From contig JAUCBJ010000742.1 of the NCBI GenBank assembly GCA_032718475.1, positions 1 to 64,000 on the forward strand: 64,000 bases of DNA, in the 5' to 3' direction. The notes beneath the pieces are model-generated. The model did not search any database, was not told the origin of the DNA, and was given only the letters and a program-made list of their open reading frames with translations. Numbering within the stretch: the first letter of the stretch is position 1; each line of letters begins with the position of its first letter. Source of the DNA: Nemertoderma westbladi (Eukaryota > Xenacoelomorpha > Nemertodermatida > Nemertodermatidae). The position numbers were made by a program, and so were the translations under genes. This document shows positions 1 through 11,214 of the stretch, in pieces.

Positions 1-310
1 GTTTACTTTTGGTGCGGACTTTCTCGAGGGAAAAGAACAGGTTACCGAGACGGGATTTTCTAGCCGAAATAATAACGATCTCGTTAATAAATACATGGAA
101 AGGAGCAGGTTAAAGAGTACCTATTTAGGTAGGGAAACCAGCGGTTTACTCTGCTAAGGGTCGGTCCTTATTAGACCTAATTTAAAAAAAGAGGCTCAGG
201 GCTAAACTTTCATTATCCGTAATGTCTTTTTTACCCCAATCGTATTTATGTTATTATCTTGAACGTTAATAGTTGGTATGGCTAATCGCAGACCGGGATT
301 ATCACTCGGA

Positions 311-558
311 ATCCCGTTTTACGGGATCGGGATTGTAATATTTGATTAAATTCCTTAGAGTTATTAGCATGTGGTTTTGGGTAACACTCACTTTATCTTA
401 CTGGATGGTTTACTGACGTAAAAATTCGATATAATTAAAACATTTCCTTTCTACTCGAACTATTTATCAGATATTCAACAAATTTACATCACTATTTGGG
501 ATCCGGTCCAAAAAATGTCGGGATCGGGACCGGGGTAGCATTTTTTGCCGGGATCCCG
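311..558. repeat. GGGATC/ATCCCG inverted-repeat block, probable transposon remnant
   Basis: ATCCCG at 311-316 is followed five bases later by its complement CGGGAT at 322-327. A 10-bp palindrome CGGGATCCCG sits at 549-558. Several more GGGATCGGGAC-like words lie between them. Clusters of such palindromes are common in degenerate DNA transposons, but no complete element or target-site duplication could be drawn, so the family is unassigned. Confidence 0.35.
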
Positions 559-1101
559 TTTAAACACTACCATACTGGCAATAGTGAAAGTTGTGCAGGA
601 TACATGTTTCCATGGAAACCAGTTTTCCGTGAGATTAGTTTTATTTAAGACGCATTGAATGTGATAACATTAAGTAAAGGTGCACTTATCTTGGTGTCTG
701 TAAAGGGTCACTATGTATATTGGCCCTAATGTTATTTATCTCATTTTCAGTTCGGCCCGTTTCCTTCTCAACTAATTTGATAGATTTGTTATGAAGTCAC
801 ATCAAATAGGGTCTGTTATGGCCCTTTCTTTCTTCACTAAGCTCAGTTCGGGCCAATTATATATTATTCCAGACAGTAAGAGGGCCAATTTTGGCAAATT
901 TTGGCCCTTTTGACTTTTTTGGCCCTAATTCCATTTTATACATTTTGGTAAGTGGCCCGGAAATTGTGTTTTAATTTAGTTAGTAATAAAATGAAGGTGC
1001 ATAACTTTTTAAAGGAACCGTATTATACACAAAGGGGCATTCAAGCCCGTTTGCGGTTTCGGGCTAAAGGGCCACTTTTTAATAGCCCCCAAGTCGCAAT
1101 A

Positions 1102-1130
1102 GGGCCACTTTTGATATACAAAAGTGGCCC
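1102..1130. repeat. Perfect 12-bp hairpin GGGCCACTTTTG / CAAAAGTGGCCC
   Basis: Two perfectly complementary 12-base arms are separated by ATATA. The arm GGGCCACTTTT resembles the terminal repeat of the transposon inside array 1 (GGCCACTTTTTGTGA at its right end). Several GGCCC words surround it between 840 and 1140. It may be the fold-back end of a related small element. It lies in an intron and no gene depends on it. Confidence 0.5.
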
Positions 1131-1183
1131 TTCAGCCCGAACGTATATCTATTATATATAAATGATTAATTACTTTTTAATTT

Positions 1184-1297
1184 AACGAAACGAAACGGAA
1201 ATTCAACGAAACGAAACACTTAATATTTCGTTCGTTATCAGCATGTATTTTTATTTCGTTTCGTTTAACATTTTCTAGTTTCGTTGTGCCATCCCTG
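1184..1297 (-). mobile_element. hAT-like transposon terminus
   Basis: The sequence ends in GCCATCCCTG (1288-1297). Read on the other strand this is CAGGGATGGC, which fits the CAGGG..GGC tips seen in many hAT elements. Just inside are subterminal words AACGAAACGAAAC, twice in direct orientation (1184-1196 and 1205-1217) and once inverted (TTTCGTTTCGTTTAA, 1254-1268). Such words are typical of transposase-binding regions. The opposite end was not found between 1 and 1184, so it is either upstream or lost. The family call rests on the tip alone. Confidence 0.5.
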
Positions 1298-1317
1298 TTT
1301 ATATTTATTGTTTTCAG

Positions 1318-2757
1318 ATCGATGAGGACTCGTCTCTCCAACAACACGTTCTTATCCTACCGGGCAGAGCGGGTAGTGAAGGCCCGTTGCTTGGCAACAG
1401 ATGCTCGACGGCTCCTAGACTCTGCACCAACCCCATAAACACCTCCCCCCCGAGACTCCTTACAACGACCAGCCAGACGGGACCAACCACAACCGCTACC
1501 GGCGCTGACGTTGTCACGCCCCCCTCTCCGATTAATCCTCCATCGGCGAGCTCACCCAGCCCCGTTCGCATGATAGAAAACTCCAGCCAGCACGCTTACA
1601 TACCACTCAGAGTAATCACAGAATCGCCTGCCACTTATTCTGAATTACCGTCGTTACAAAATGAAGTTCATAACGTAACCTCCTCCATAACATCTGCAGG
1701 GGCTGGATTTTTAATACAAAATACCCCATCTAATAATGATGTCATAAAAAGAGGATTTGAATTTACATCACCTAGCGTAACTGTAGAGAGTAATGTTGTA
1801 CGTCCATGTGCAACAAACTCGATATATTTTTATAATGGTCTTTCAACGCCGAGTGGGAACTCAACGTATTGTGGCCCTACGCCACCTAGTGGGGACCCAA
1901 CGTATTGTGTGCTTGCGCCACCTAGTGGGAACCCAACCTCCAACCCCGTTGTCCCACCGAACGTTCTATACGCCAACTACCTGGATAGCTACCGACAGTT
2001 GGAGACCAGCACTCGTACCGAGTACCTACTGATGTATCTAAACCGTTTGAACCGACTAGACAGACTGCGAGAGTCCGACACTCAGCTCGATTTGTTTCAA
2101 GTCCTTCTCGGCGGGGGGCATGAGGATTTAGAAGATAACTTAATACGGTTGAGTTCCGTGGTACTTGGTGAGGATTCCGTGGTGGAGAAGGGAGTTGGGT
2201 CTCTCCCTGCTGCAGAGGAACGCGAACCAACACTGATTCACATCGCTGTCGGATTAGGCTCGTTGCGACTCGTTGATTGGCTGTTGCTAGGCTACGCCCC
2301 GGACCGCGACCCCCTAGTCCCGGACTCGCTCGGACGGACGCCGCTCCACTGGGCGGCCTACATCAACCGCGCGGACTTGGCTTCCGCTCTGTGTCGTTGT
2401 CGCTTGGAGACCGCTGTGGCTGCTGACTCTCACGGGGTCACCCCCTTGGATCTCGCCCGCCTGAGGGACCACGCCTCCGTAGTCGCTACAGTCTGCGAGT
2501 TTATTAATCCGCCAGTGGGTCCCATGGAAGCCGTCGTGGGCGCTCGTTCAGGATTGGTTAATCCGCTGTCAGGGCCTGTTGTATCCATGGATGCTGTTGC
2601 TATGGAACGAACCAAAGTATCCGATACTCCCTCCGTTTTGATGGATGAAATCCAACTCGGGGAAATTGTTGAGTCGATAGAGTTAGGCTTACCGTTGCAG
2701 GAGTTAGGCATACCGCTTCAAGAGTTAGGCATACCGTTGCAGGAGCCGACTCCAAAT
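1318..2757 (+). CDS. CAMTA: CAMTA-like transcription activator, large exon with linker helices and ankyrin repeats
   Basis: This exon encodes part of a calmodulin-binding transcription activator, a nuclear DNA-binding protein family with the order CG-1, TIG, ankyrin, IQ. Counting residue 1 at base 1318, residues 1-220 are a low-complexity Ser/Thr/Pro-rich region. Residues 235-250 (EYLLMYLNRLNRLDRL) and 268-284 (HEDLEDNLIRLSSVVLG) match the two helical stretches that precede the ankyrin block in CAMTAs. Three ankyrin-type repeats follow, starting near 305 (TLIHIAVGLG), 341 (TPLHWAAYIN) and 375 (TPLDLARLRDH). The exon opens in phase 0 after TTGTTTTCAG. Its frame stays open to a TAA at 2791. I end it at AAT|GTTAGT because this gives phase 0, matching the next exon. 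The other candidate donor, AAG|GTAAGA at 2816/2817, lies past the stop. Both edges and internal positions carry short in-frame tandem repeats. CAMTA identity is supported by the downstream exons. Confidence 0.78.
1849..1956 (+). repeat. Coding tandem repeat, three units of 36 bp (12 residues)
   Basis: Three consecutive units begin PSGNSTYC, PSGDPTYC and PSGNPTSN at 1849, 1885 and 1921. Nucleotide similarity between neighbouring units is high (for example CCTAGTGGG..CCCAACGTATTGTG), so the duplication is recent. The length is a multiple of three and the frame is kept. It lies in the disordered Ser/Thr/Pro region, outside the recognised domains. Confidence 0.85.
2686..2745 (+). repeat. Coding tandem repeat, about three units of 21 bp at the exon 3' edge
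   Basis: Units starting at 2686, 2707 and 2728 encode GLPLQEL, GIPLQEL and GIPLQE. They differ by only a few bases. The last unit ends 12 bases before the inferred donor at 2758, so a small tandem repeat abuts this exon edge, as the giant repeats abut two other exon edges of the gene. Confidence 0.85.
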
Positions 2758-2869
2758 GTTAGTCTCATTGCGAAATTATTGTCATTTCAGTAAATTTAAT
2801 TATTTTTCAAAGGAAGGTAAGAAGAACTTTGCTCTACTTTAGTTACAAATAATCTGTCAATAAAACAAA
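2758..2869 (+). other. Start of the 26-kb intron, with a competing donor and an in-frame stop
   Basis: If the donor is GTTAGT at 2758, this is unique intron sequence before array 1. If it is not used, the exon frame meets TAA at 2791-2793. A stronger-looking donor AAG|GTAAGA follows at 2816/2817. Use of the second site would give a CAMTA form ending 11 residues after residue 480, without the C-terminal half. The AT-rich tail (AATAAAAC at about 2859-2866) could also act as a weak polyadenylation region. Confidence 0.5.
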
Positions 2870-4039
2870 AACCTACCAGTATCCCTTTTAGGTTCCATCC
2901 GTCCCCAACTCCAGTAAACCTACCAGTATCCCTTTTAGGTTCCCTCCATCCCCAACTCCAGTAAACCTACCAGTATCCCTTTTAGGTTCCCTCCGTCCCC
3001 AACTCCAGTAAACCTACCAGTATCCCTTTTAGGTTCCCTCCGTCCCCAACTCCAGTAAACCTACCAGTATCCCTTTTAGGTTCCCTCCGTCCCCAACTCC
3101 AGTAAACCTACCAGTATCCCTTTTAGGTTCCCCCCATCCCCAACTCCAGTAAACCTACCAGTATCCCTTTTAGGTTCCCTCCGTCCCCAACTCCAGTAAA
3201 CCTACCAGTATCCCTTTTAGGTTCCCTCCGTCCCCAACTCCAGTAAACCTACCAGTATCCCTTTTAGGTTCCCTCCGTCCCCAACTCCAGTAAACCTACC
3301 AGTATCCCTTTTAGGTTCCCCCCATCCCCAACTCCAGTAAACCTACCAGTATCCCTTTTAGGTTCCCTCCATCCGTCCCCAACTCCAGTAAACCTACCAG
3401 TATCCCTTTTAGGTTCCCTCCATCCCCAACTCCAGTAAACCTACCAGTATCCCTTTTAGGTTCCCTCCATCCCCAACTCCAGTAAACCTACCAGTATCCC
3501 TTTTAGGTTCCCTCCGTCCCCAACTCCAGTAAACCTACCAGTATCCCTTTTAGGTTCCCTCCATCCGTCCCCAACTCCAGTAAACCTACCAGTGTCCCTT
3601 TTAGGTTCCCTCCATCCCCAACTCCAGTAAACCTACCAGTGTCCCTTTTAGGTTCCCTCCATCCCCAACTCCAGTAAACCTACCAGTATCCCTTTTAGGT
3701 TCCCTCCGTCCCCAACTCCAGTAAACCTACCAGTATCCCTTTTAGGTTCCCTCCATCCGTCCCCAACTCCAGTAAACCTACCAGTATCCATTTTAGGTTC
3801 CCTCCATCCCCAACTACAGTAAACCTACCAGTATCCCTTTTAGGTTCCCTCCATCCCCAACTCCAGTAAACCTACCAGTATACCTTTTAGGTTCCCTCCA
3901 TCCGTCCCCAACTCCAGTAAACCTACCAGTATCCCTTTTAGGTTCCCTCCATCCCCAACTCCAGTAAACCTACCAGTATCCCTTTTAGGTTCCCTCCATC
4001 CCCAACTCCAGTAAACCTACCAGTATCCCTTTTAGGTTC

Positions 4040-4470
4040 CCTCCATCCCCAACTCCAGTAAACCTACCAGTATCCCTTTTAGGTTCCCTCCATCCGTCCC
4101 CAACTCCAGTAAACCTACCAGTATCCCTTTTAGGTTCCCTCCATCCGTCCCCAACTCCAGTAAACCTACCAGTATCCCTTTTAGGTTCCCTCCATCCGTC
4201 CCCAACTCCAGTAAACCTACCAGTATCCCTTTTAGGTTCCCTCCATCCGTCCCCAACTCCAGTAAACCTACCAGTATCCCTTTTAGGTTCCCTCCATCCG
4301 TCCCCAACTCCAGTAAACCTACCAGTATCCCTTTTAGGTTCCCTCCATCCGTCCCCAACTCCAGTAAACCTACCAGTATCCCTTTTAGGTTCCCTCCATC
4401 CGTCCCCAACTCCAGTAAACCTACCAGTATCCCTTTTAGGTTCCCTCCATCCGTCCCCAACTCCAGTAAA
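4040..4470 (+). repeat. Homogenised run of 51-bp units in array 1
   Basis: About eight consecutive units all have the CATCCGTCC (51-bp) form. Because 51 is a multiple of three and the unit has no stop on the reverse strand, this run creates a long open frame on the minus strand with a 17-residue period (LGTDGGNLKGILVGLLE). Nothing suggests it is translated. Its value is as a mark of local unit amplification. Confidence 0.85.
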
Positions 4471-7400
4471 CCAACCAGTATCCCTTTTAGGTTCCCTCCA
4501 TCCCCAACTACAGTAAACCTACCAGTATCCCTTTTAGGTTCCCTCCATCCGTCCCCAACTCCAGTAAACCTACCAGTATCCCTTTTAGGTTCCCTCCATC
4601 CCCAACTCCAGTAAACCTACCAGTATCACTTTTAGGTTCCCTCCATCCCCAACTCCAGTAAACCTAGCAGTATCCCTTTTAGGTTCCCTCCGTCCGTCCC
4701 CAACTCCATTAAACCAACCAGTATCCCTTTTAGGTTCCCTCCGTCCCCAACTCCAGTAAACCTACCAGTATCCCTTTTAGGTTCCCTCCATCCCCAACTC
4801 CAGTAAACCTACCAGTATCCCTTTTAGGTTCCCTCCATCCGTCCCCAACTCCTGTAAACCTACCAGTATCCCTTTTAGATTCCCTCCATTCCCAACTCCA
4901 GTAAACCTACCAGTATCCCTTTTAGATTCCCTCCATTCCCAACTCCAGTAAACCTACCAGTATCCCTTTTAGGTTCCCTCCATCCGTCCCCAACTCCTGT
5001 AAACCTACCAGTATCCCTTTTAGATTCCCTCCATTCCCAACTCCAGTAAACCTACCAGTATCCCTTTTAGGTTCCCTCCATCCATCCCCAACTCCAGTAA
5101 ACCTACCAGTATCTCTTTTAGGTTCCCTCCATCCGTCCCCAACTCCAGTAAACCTACCAGTATCACTTTTAGGTTTCCTCCATCCCCAACTCCAGTAAAC
5201 CTACCAGTATCACTTTTAGGTTCCCTCCATCCGTCCCCAACTCCAGTAAACCTACCAGTATCCCTTTTAGGTTCCCTCCATCCCCAACTCCAGTAAACCT
5301 ACCAGTATCCCTTTTAGGTTCCCTCCATCCATCCCCAACTCCAGTAAACCTACCAGTATCTCTTTTAGGTTCCCTCCATCCGTCCCCAACTCCAGTAAAC
5401 CTACCAGTATCACTTTTAGGTTTCCTCCATCCCCAACTCCAGTAAACCTACCAGTATCACTTTTAGGTTCCCTCCATCCGTCCCCAACTCCAGTAAACCT
5501 ACCAGTATCACTTTTAGGTTTCCTCCATCCCCAACTCCAGTAAACCTACCAGTATCACTTTTAGGTTCCCTCCGTCCGTCCCCAACTCCAGTAAACCTAC
5601 CAGTATCCCTTTTAGATTCCCTCCATTCCCAACTCCAGTAAACCTACCAGTATCCCTTTTAGGTTCCCTCCATCCATCCCCAACTCCAGTAAACCTACCA
5701 GTATCTCTTTTAGGTTCCCTCCATCCGTCCCCAACTCCAGTAAACCTACCAGTATCACTTTTAGGTTTCCTCCATCCCCAACTCCAGTAAACCTACCAGT
5801 ATCACTTTTAGGTTCCCTCCATCCGTCCCCAACTCCAGTAAACCTACCAGTATCCCTTTTAGGTTCCCTCCATCCCCAACTCCAGTAAACCTACCAGTAT
5901 CCCTTTTAGATTCCCTCCATTCCCAACTCCAGTAAACCTACCAGTATCCCTTTTAGGTTCCCTCCATCCGTCCCCAACTCCTGTAAACCTACCAGTATCC
6001 CTTTTAGGTTCCCTCCATCCCCAACTCCAGTAAACCTACCAGTATCCCTTTTAGATTCCCTCCATTCCCAACTCCAGTAAACCTACCAGTATCCCTTTTA
6101 GGTTCCCTCCATCCCCAACTCCAGTAAACCTAGCAGTATCCCTTTTAGGTTCCCTCCGTCCGTCCCCAACTCCATTAAACCAACCAGTATCCCTTTTAGG
6201 TTCCCTCCGTCCCCAACTCCAGTAAACCTACCAGTATCCCTTTTAGGTTCCCTCCATCCCCAACTCCAGTAAACCAACCAGTATCCCTTTTAGGTTCCCT
6301 CCGTCCCCAACTCCAGTAAACCTACCAGTATCCCTTTTAGGTTCCCTCCATCCGTCCCCAACTCCAGTAAACCTACCAGTATCCCTTTTAGGTTCCCTCC
6401 ATCCGTCCCCAACTCCAGTAAACCTACCAGTATCCCTTTTAGGTTCCCTCCATCCGTCCCCAACTCCAGTAAACCAACCAGTATCCCTTTTAGGTTCCCT
6501 CCATCCCCAACTACAGTAAACCTACCAGTATCCCTTTTAGGTTCCCTCCATCCGTCCCCAACTCCAGTAAACCTACCAGTATCCCTTTTAGGTTCCCTCC
6601 ATCCCCAACTCCAGTAAACCTACCAGTATCACTTTTAGGTTCCCTCCATCCCCAACTCCAGTAAACCTAGCAGTATCCCTTTTAGGTTCCCTCCGTCCGT
6701 CCCCAACTCCATTAAACCAACCAGTATCCCTTTTAGGTTCCCTCCGTCCCCAACTCCAGTAAACCTACCAGTATCCCTTTTAGGTTCCCTCCATCCCCAA
6801 CTCCAGTAAACCTACCAGTATCCCTTTTAGATTCCCTCCATTCCCAACTCCAGTAAACCTACCAGTATCCCTTTTAGGTTCCCTCCATCCATCCCCAACT
6901 CCAGTAAACCTACCAGTATCTCTTTTAGGTTCCCTCCATCCGTCCCCAACTCCAGTAAACCTACCAGTATCACTTTTAGGTTTCCTCCATCCCCAACTCC
7001 AGTAAACCTACCAGTATCACTTTTAGGTTCCCTCCATCCGTCCCCAACTCCAGTAAACCTACCAGTATCCCTTTTAGGTTCCCTCCATCCCCAACTCCAG
7101 TAAACCTACCAGTATCCCTTTTAGATTCCCTCCATTCCCAACTCCAGTAAACCTACCAGTATCCCTTTTAGGTTCCCTCCGTCCCCAACTCCAGTAAACC
7201 TACCAGTATCCCTTTTAGGTTCCCTCCGTCCCCAACTCCAGTAAACCTACCAGTATCCCTTTTAGGTTCCCTCCATCCGTCCCCAACTCCTGTAAACCTA
7301 CCAGTATCCCTTTTAGGTTCCCTCCATCCCCAACTCCAGTAAACCTACCAGTATCCCTTTTAGATTCCCTCCATTCCCAACTCCAGTAAACCTACCAGTA

Positions 7401-9046
7401 TCCCTTTTAGGTTCCCTCCATCCCCAACTCCAGTAAACCTAGCAGTATCCCTTTTAGGTTCCCTCCGTCCGTCCCCAACTCCATTAAACCAACCAGTATC
7501 CCTTTTAGGTTCCCTCCGTCCCCAACTCCAGTAAACCTACCAGTATCCCTTTTAGGTTCCCTCCATCCCCAACTCCAGTAAACCAACCAGTATCCCTTTT
7601 AGGTTCCCTCCGTCCGTCCCCAACTCCATTAAACCTACCAGTATCCCTTTTAGGTTCCCTCCTTCCCCGACTCCAGTAAACCTACCAGTATCCCTTTTAG
7701 GTTCCCTCCGTCCCCAACTCCAGTAAACCTACCAGTATCCCTTTTAGGTTCCCTCCATCCGTCCCCAACTCCAGTAAACCTACCAGTATCCCTTTTAGGT
7801 TCCCTCCATTCCCAACTCCAGTAAACCTACCAGTATCCCTTTTAGGTTCCCTCCGTCCCCAATTCCAGTAAACCTACCAGTATCCCTTTTAGGTTCCCTC
7901 CGTCCCCAACTCCAGTAAACCTACCAGTATCCCTTTTAGATTCCCTCCATTCCCAACTCCAGTAAACCTACCAGTATCCCTTTTAGGTTCCCTCCATCCA
8001 TCCCCAACTCCAGTAAACCTACCAGTATCTCTTTTAGGTTCCCTCCATCCGTCCCCAACTCCAGTAAACCTACCAGTATCTCTTTTAGGTTCCCTCCATC
8101 CATCCCCAACTCCAGTAAACCTACCAGTATCTCTTTTAGGTTCCCTCCATCCGTCCCCAACTCCTGTAAACCTACCAGTATCCCTTTTAGGTTCCCTCCA
8201 TCCCCAACTCCAGTAAACCTACCAGTATCCCTTTTAGATTCCCTCCATTCCCAACTCCAGTAAACCTACCAGTATCCCTTTTAGGTTCCCTCCGTCCCCA
8301 ACTCCAGTAAACCTACCAGTATCCCTTTTAGGTTCCCTCCATCAATCCCCAACTCCAGTAAACCTACCAGTATCTCTTTTAGGTTCCCTCCATCCGTCCC
8401 CAACTCCAGTAAACCAACCAGTATCACTTTTAGGTTTCCTCCATCCCCAACTCCAGTAAACCTACCAGTATCTCTTTTAGGTTCCCTCCATCCATCCCCA
8501 ACTCCAGTAAACCTACCAGTATCTCTTTTAGGTTCCCTCCATCCGTCCCCAACTCCTGTAAACCTACCAGTATCCCTTTTAGGTTCCCTCCATCCCCAAC
8601 TCCAGTAAACCTACCAGTATCCCTTTTAGATTCCCTCCATTCCCAACTCCAGTAAACCTACCAGTATCCCTTTTAGGTTCCCTCCGTCCCCAACTCCAGT
8701 AAACCTACCAGTATCCCTTTTAGGTTCCCTCCATCAATCCCCAACTCCAGTAAACCTACCAGTATCTCTTTTAGGTTCCCTCCATCCGTCCCCAACTCCA
8801 GTAAACCAACCAGTATCACTTTTAGGTTTCCTCCATCCCCAACTCCAGTAAACCTACCAGTATCACTTTTAGGTTTCCTCCATCCGTCCCCAACTCCAGT
8901 AAACCTACCAGTATCCCTTTTAGGTTCCCTCCGTCCGTCCCCAACTCCAGTAAACCTACCAGTATCCCTTTTAGATTCCCTCCATTCCCAACTCCAGTAA
9001 ACCTACCAGTATCCCTTTTAGGTTCCCTCCATCCGTCCCCAACTCC

Positions 9047-11214
9047 TGTAAACCTACCAGTATCCCTTTTAGGTTCCCTCCATCCCCAACTCCAGTAAAC
9101 CTACCAGTATCCCTTTTAGGTTCCCTCCATCCCCAACTCCAGTAAACCTACCAGTATCCCTTTTAGATTCCCTCCATTCCCAACTCCAGTAAACCTACCA
9201 GTATCCCTTTTAGATTCCCTCCATTCCCAACTCCAGTAAACCTACCAGTATCCCTTTTAGATTCCCTCCATTCCCAACTCCAGTAAACCTACCAGTATCC
9301 CTTTTAGGTTCCCTCCATCCCCAACTCCAGTAAACCTACCAGTATCCCTTTTAGGTTCCCTCCATCCCCAACTCCAGTAAACCTACCAGTATCCCTTTTA
9401 GGTTCCCTCCATCCCCAACTCCAGTAAACCTACCAGTATCCCTTTTAGGTTCCCTCCATCCCCAACTCCAGTAAACCTACCAGTATCCCTTTTAGGTTCC
9501 CTCCATTCCCAACTCCAGTAAACCTACCAGTATCCCTTTTAGGTTCCCTCCATCCCCAACTCCAGTAAACCTACCAGTATCCCTTTTAGGTTCCCTCCAT
9601 CCCCAACTCCAGTAAACCTACCAGTATCCCTTTTAGGTTCCCTCCATCCCCAACTCCAGTAAACCTACCAGTATCCCTTTTAGGTTCCCTCCATCCCCAA
9701 CTCCAGTAAACCTACCAGTATCCCTTTTAGGTTCCCTCCATCCCCAACTCCAGTAAACCTACCAGTATCCCTTTTAGATTCCCTCCATTCCCAACTCCAG
9801 TAAACCTACCAGTATCCCTTTTAGGTTCCCTCCATCCGTCCCCAACTCCTGTAAACCTACCAGTATCCCTTTTAGGTTCCCTCCATTCCCAACTCCAGTA
9901 AACCTACCAGTATCCCTTTTAGGTTCCCTCCATCCCCAACTCCAGTAAACCTACCAGTATCCCTTTTAGGTTCCCTCCATCCCCAACTCCAGTAAACCTA
10001 CCAGTATCCCTTTTAGGTTCCCTCCATTCCCAACTCCAGTAAACCTACCAGTATCCCTTTTAGGTTCCCTCCATCCCCAACTCCAGTAAACCTACCAGTA
10101 TCCCTTTTAGGTTCCCTCCATCCCCAACTCCAGTAAACCTACCAGTATCCCTTTTAGGTTCCCTCCATCCCCAACTCCAGTAAACCTACCAGTATCCCTT
10201 TTAGGTTCCCTCCATCCCCAACTCCAGTAAACCTACCAGTATCCCTTTTAGGTTCCCTCCATCCCCAACTCCAGTAAACCTACCAGTATCCCTTTTAGGT
10301 TCCCTCCATTCCCAACTCCAGTAAACCTACCAGTATCCCTTTTAGGTTCCCTCCATCCCCAACTCCAGTAAACCTACCAGTATCCCTTTTAGATTCCCTC
10401 CATTCCCAACTCCAGTAAACCTACCAGTATCCCTTTTAGGTTCCCTCCATCCCCAACTCCAGTAAACCTACCAGTATCCCTTTTAGGTTCCCTCCATCCC
10501 CAACTCCAGTAAACCTAGCAGTATCCCTTTTAGGTTCCCTCCGTCCGTCCCCAACTCCATTAAACCAACCAGTATCCATTTTAGGTTCCCTCCGTCCCCA
10601 ACTCCAGTAAACCTACCAGTATCCCTTTTAGGTTTCCTCCATCCCCAACTCCAGTAAACCTACCAGTATCCCTTTTAGATTCCCTCCATTCCCAACTCCA
10701 GTAAACCTACCAGTATCCCTTTTAGGTTCCCTCCATCCGTCCCCAACTCCTGTAAACCTACCAGTATCCCTTTTAGGTTCCCTCCATCCCCAACTCCAGT
10801 AAACCTACCAGTATCCCTTTTAGGTTCCCTCCATCCCCAACTCCAGTAAACCTACCAGTATCCCTTTTAGATTCCCTCCATTCCCAACTCCAGTAAACCT
10901 ACCAGTATCCCTTTTAGATTCCCTCCATTCCCAACTCCAGTAAACCTACCAGTATCCCTTTTAGATTCCCTCCATTCCCAACTCCAGTAAACCTACCAGT
11001 ATCCCTTTTAGGTTCCCTCCATCCCCAACTCCAGTAAACCTACCAGTATCCCTTTTAGGTTCCCTCCATCCCCAACTCCAGTAAACCTACCAGTATCCCT
11101 TTTAGGTTCCCTCCATCCCCAACTCCAGTAAACCTACCAGTATCCCTTTTAGGTTCCCTCCATCCCCAACTCCAGTAAACCTACCAGTATCCCTTTTAGT
11201 TTCCCTCCATTCCC
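9047..11214 (+). repeat. Large-scale duplication inside array 1 (offset 1,704 bp)
   Basis: The variant CCTGTAAACC at 9047, a triplet of AGATTCCCTCCATTCC units from 9161 and an isolated CTCCATTCCC at 9501 recur in the same order at 10751, 10865 and 11205, always 1,704 bp later. One copy has AGTTTCC where the other has AGGTTCC. A block of at least about 460 bp, and probably more, was duplicated as a unit. Confidence 0.7.

Larger units (their letters stand above)
1..1317. other. Intron upstream of the first visible CAMTA exon, transposon-derived
   Basis: No credible coding region is visible. The stretch is AT-rich and patchy. It contains a GGGATC-rich block with inverted repeats (about 285-560), a GGCC-rich block (about 840-1140) with a perfect hairpin, and a hAT-like end at 1288-1297. 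The only open frame of note (952-1161) starts with a non-ATG codon and runs across the GGCC repeats, so it is not counted as a gene. The intron ends at the acceptor TTGTTTTCAG, with AG at 1316-1317. The 5' side of the intron lies outside the window. Confidence 0.6.

Noticed and set aside
952-1161. Open frame of 69 codons in the upstream intron
   Set aside because: It has a non-ATG start and lies in GGCC-rich repeat DNA with a hairpin.
1387-1389. Translation start of the CAMTA exon at 1387
   Set aside because: The codon is TTG, and the frame is open back to the acceptor at 1317. The exon is internal to the gene, so no start is expected here.
1314-2711. Minus-strand and alternate-frame open frames overlapping the large exon
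   Set aside because: They are shadows of the GC-rich coding sequence and lack domain features.
4032-8160. Long minus-strand open frames with a 17-residue period (LGTDGGNLKGILVGLLE)
   Set aside because: They arise from 51-bp units that lack reverse-strand stops. There is no non-repeat coding part, and frames break wherever a 47-bp unit occurs.
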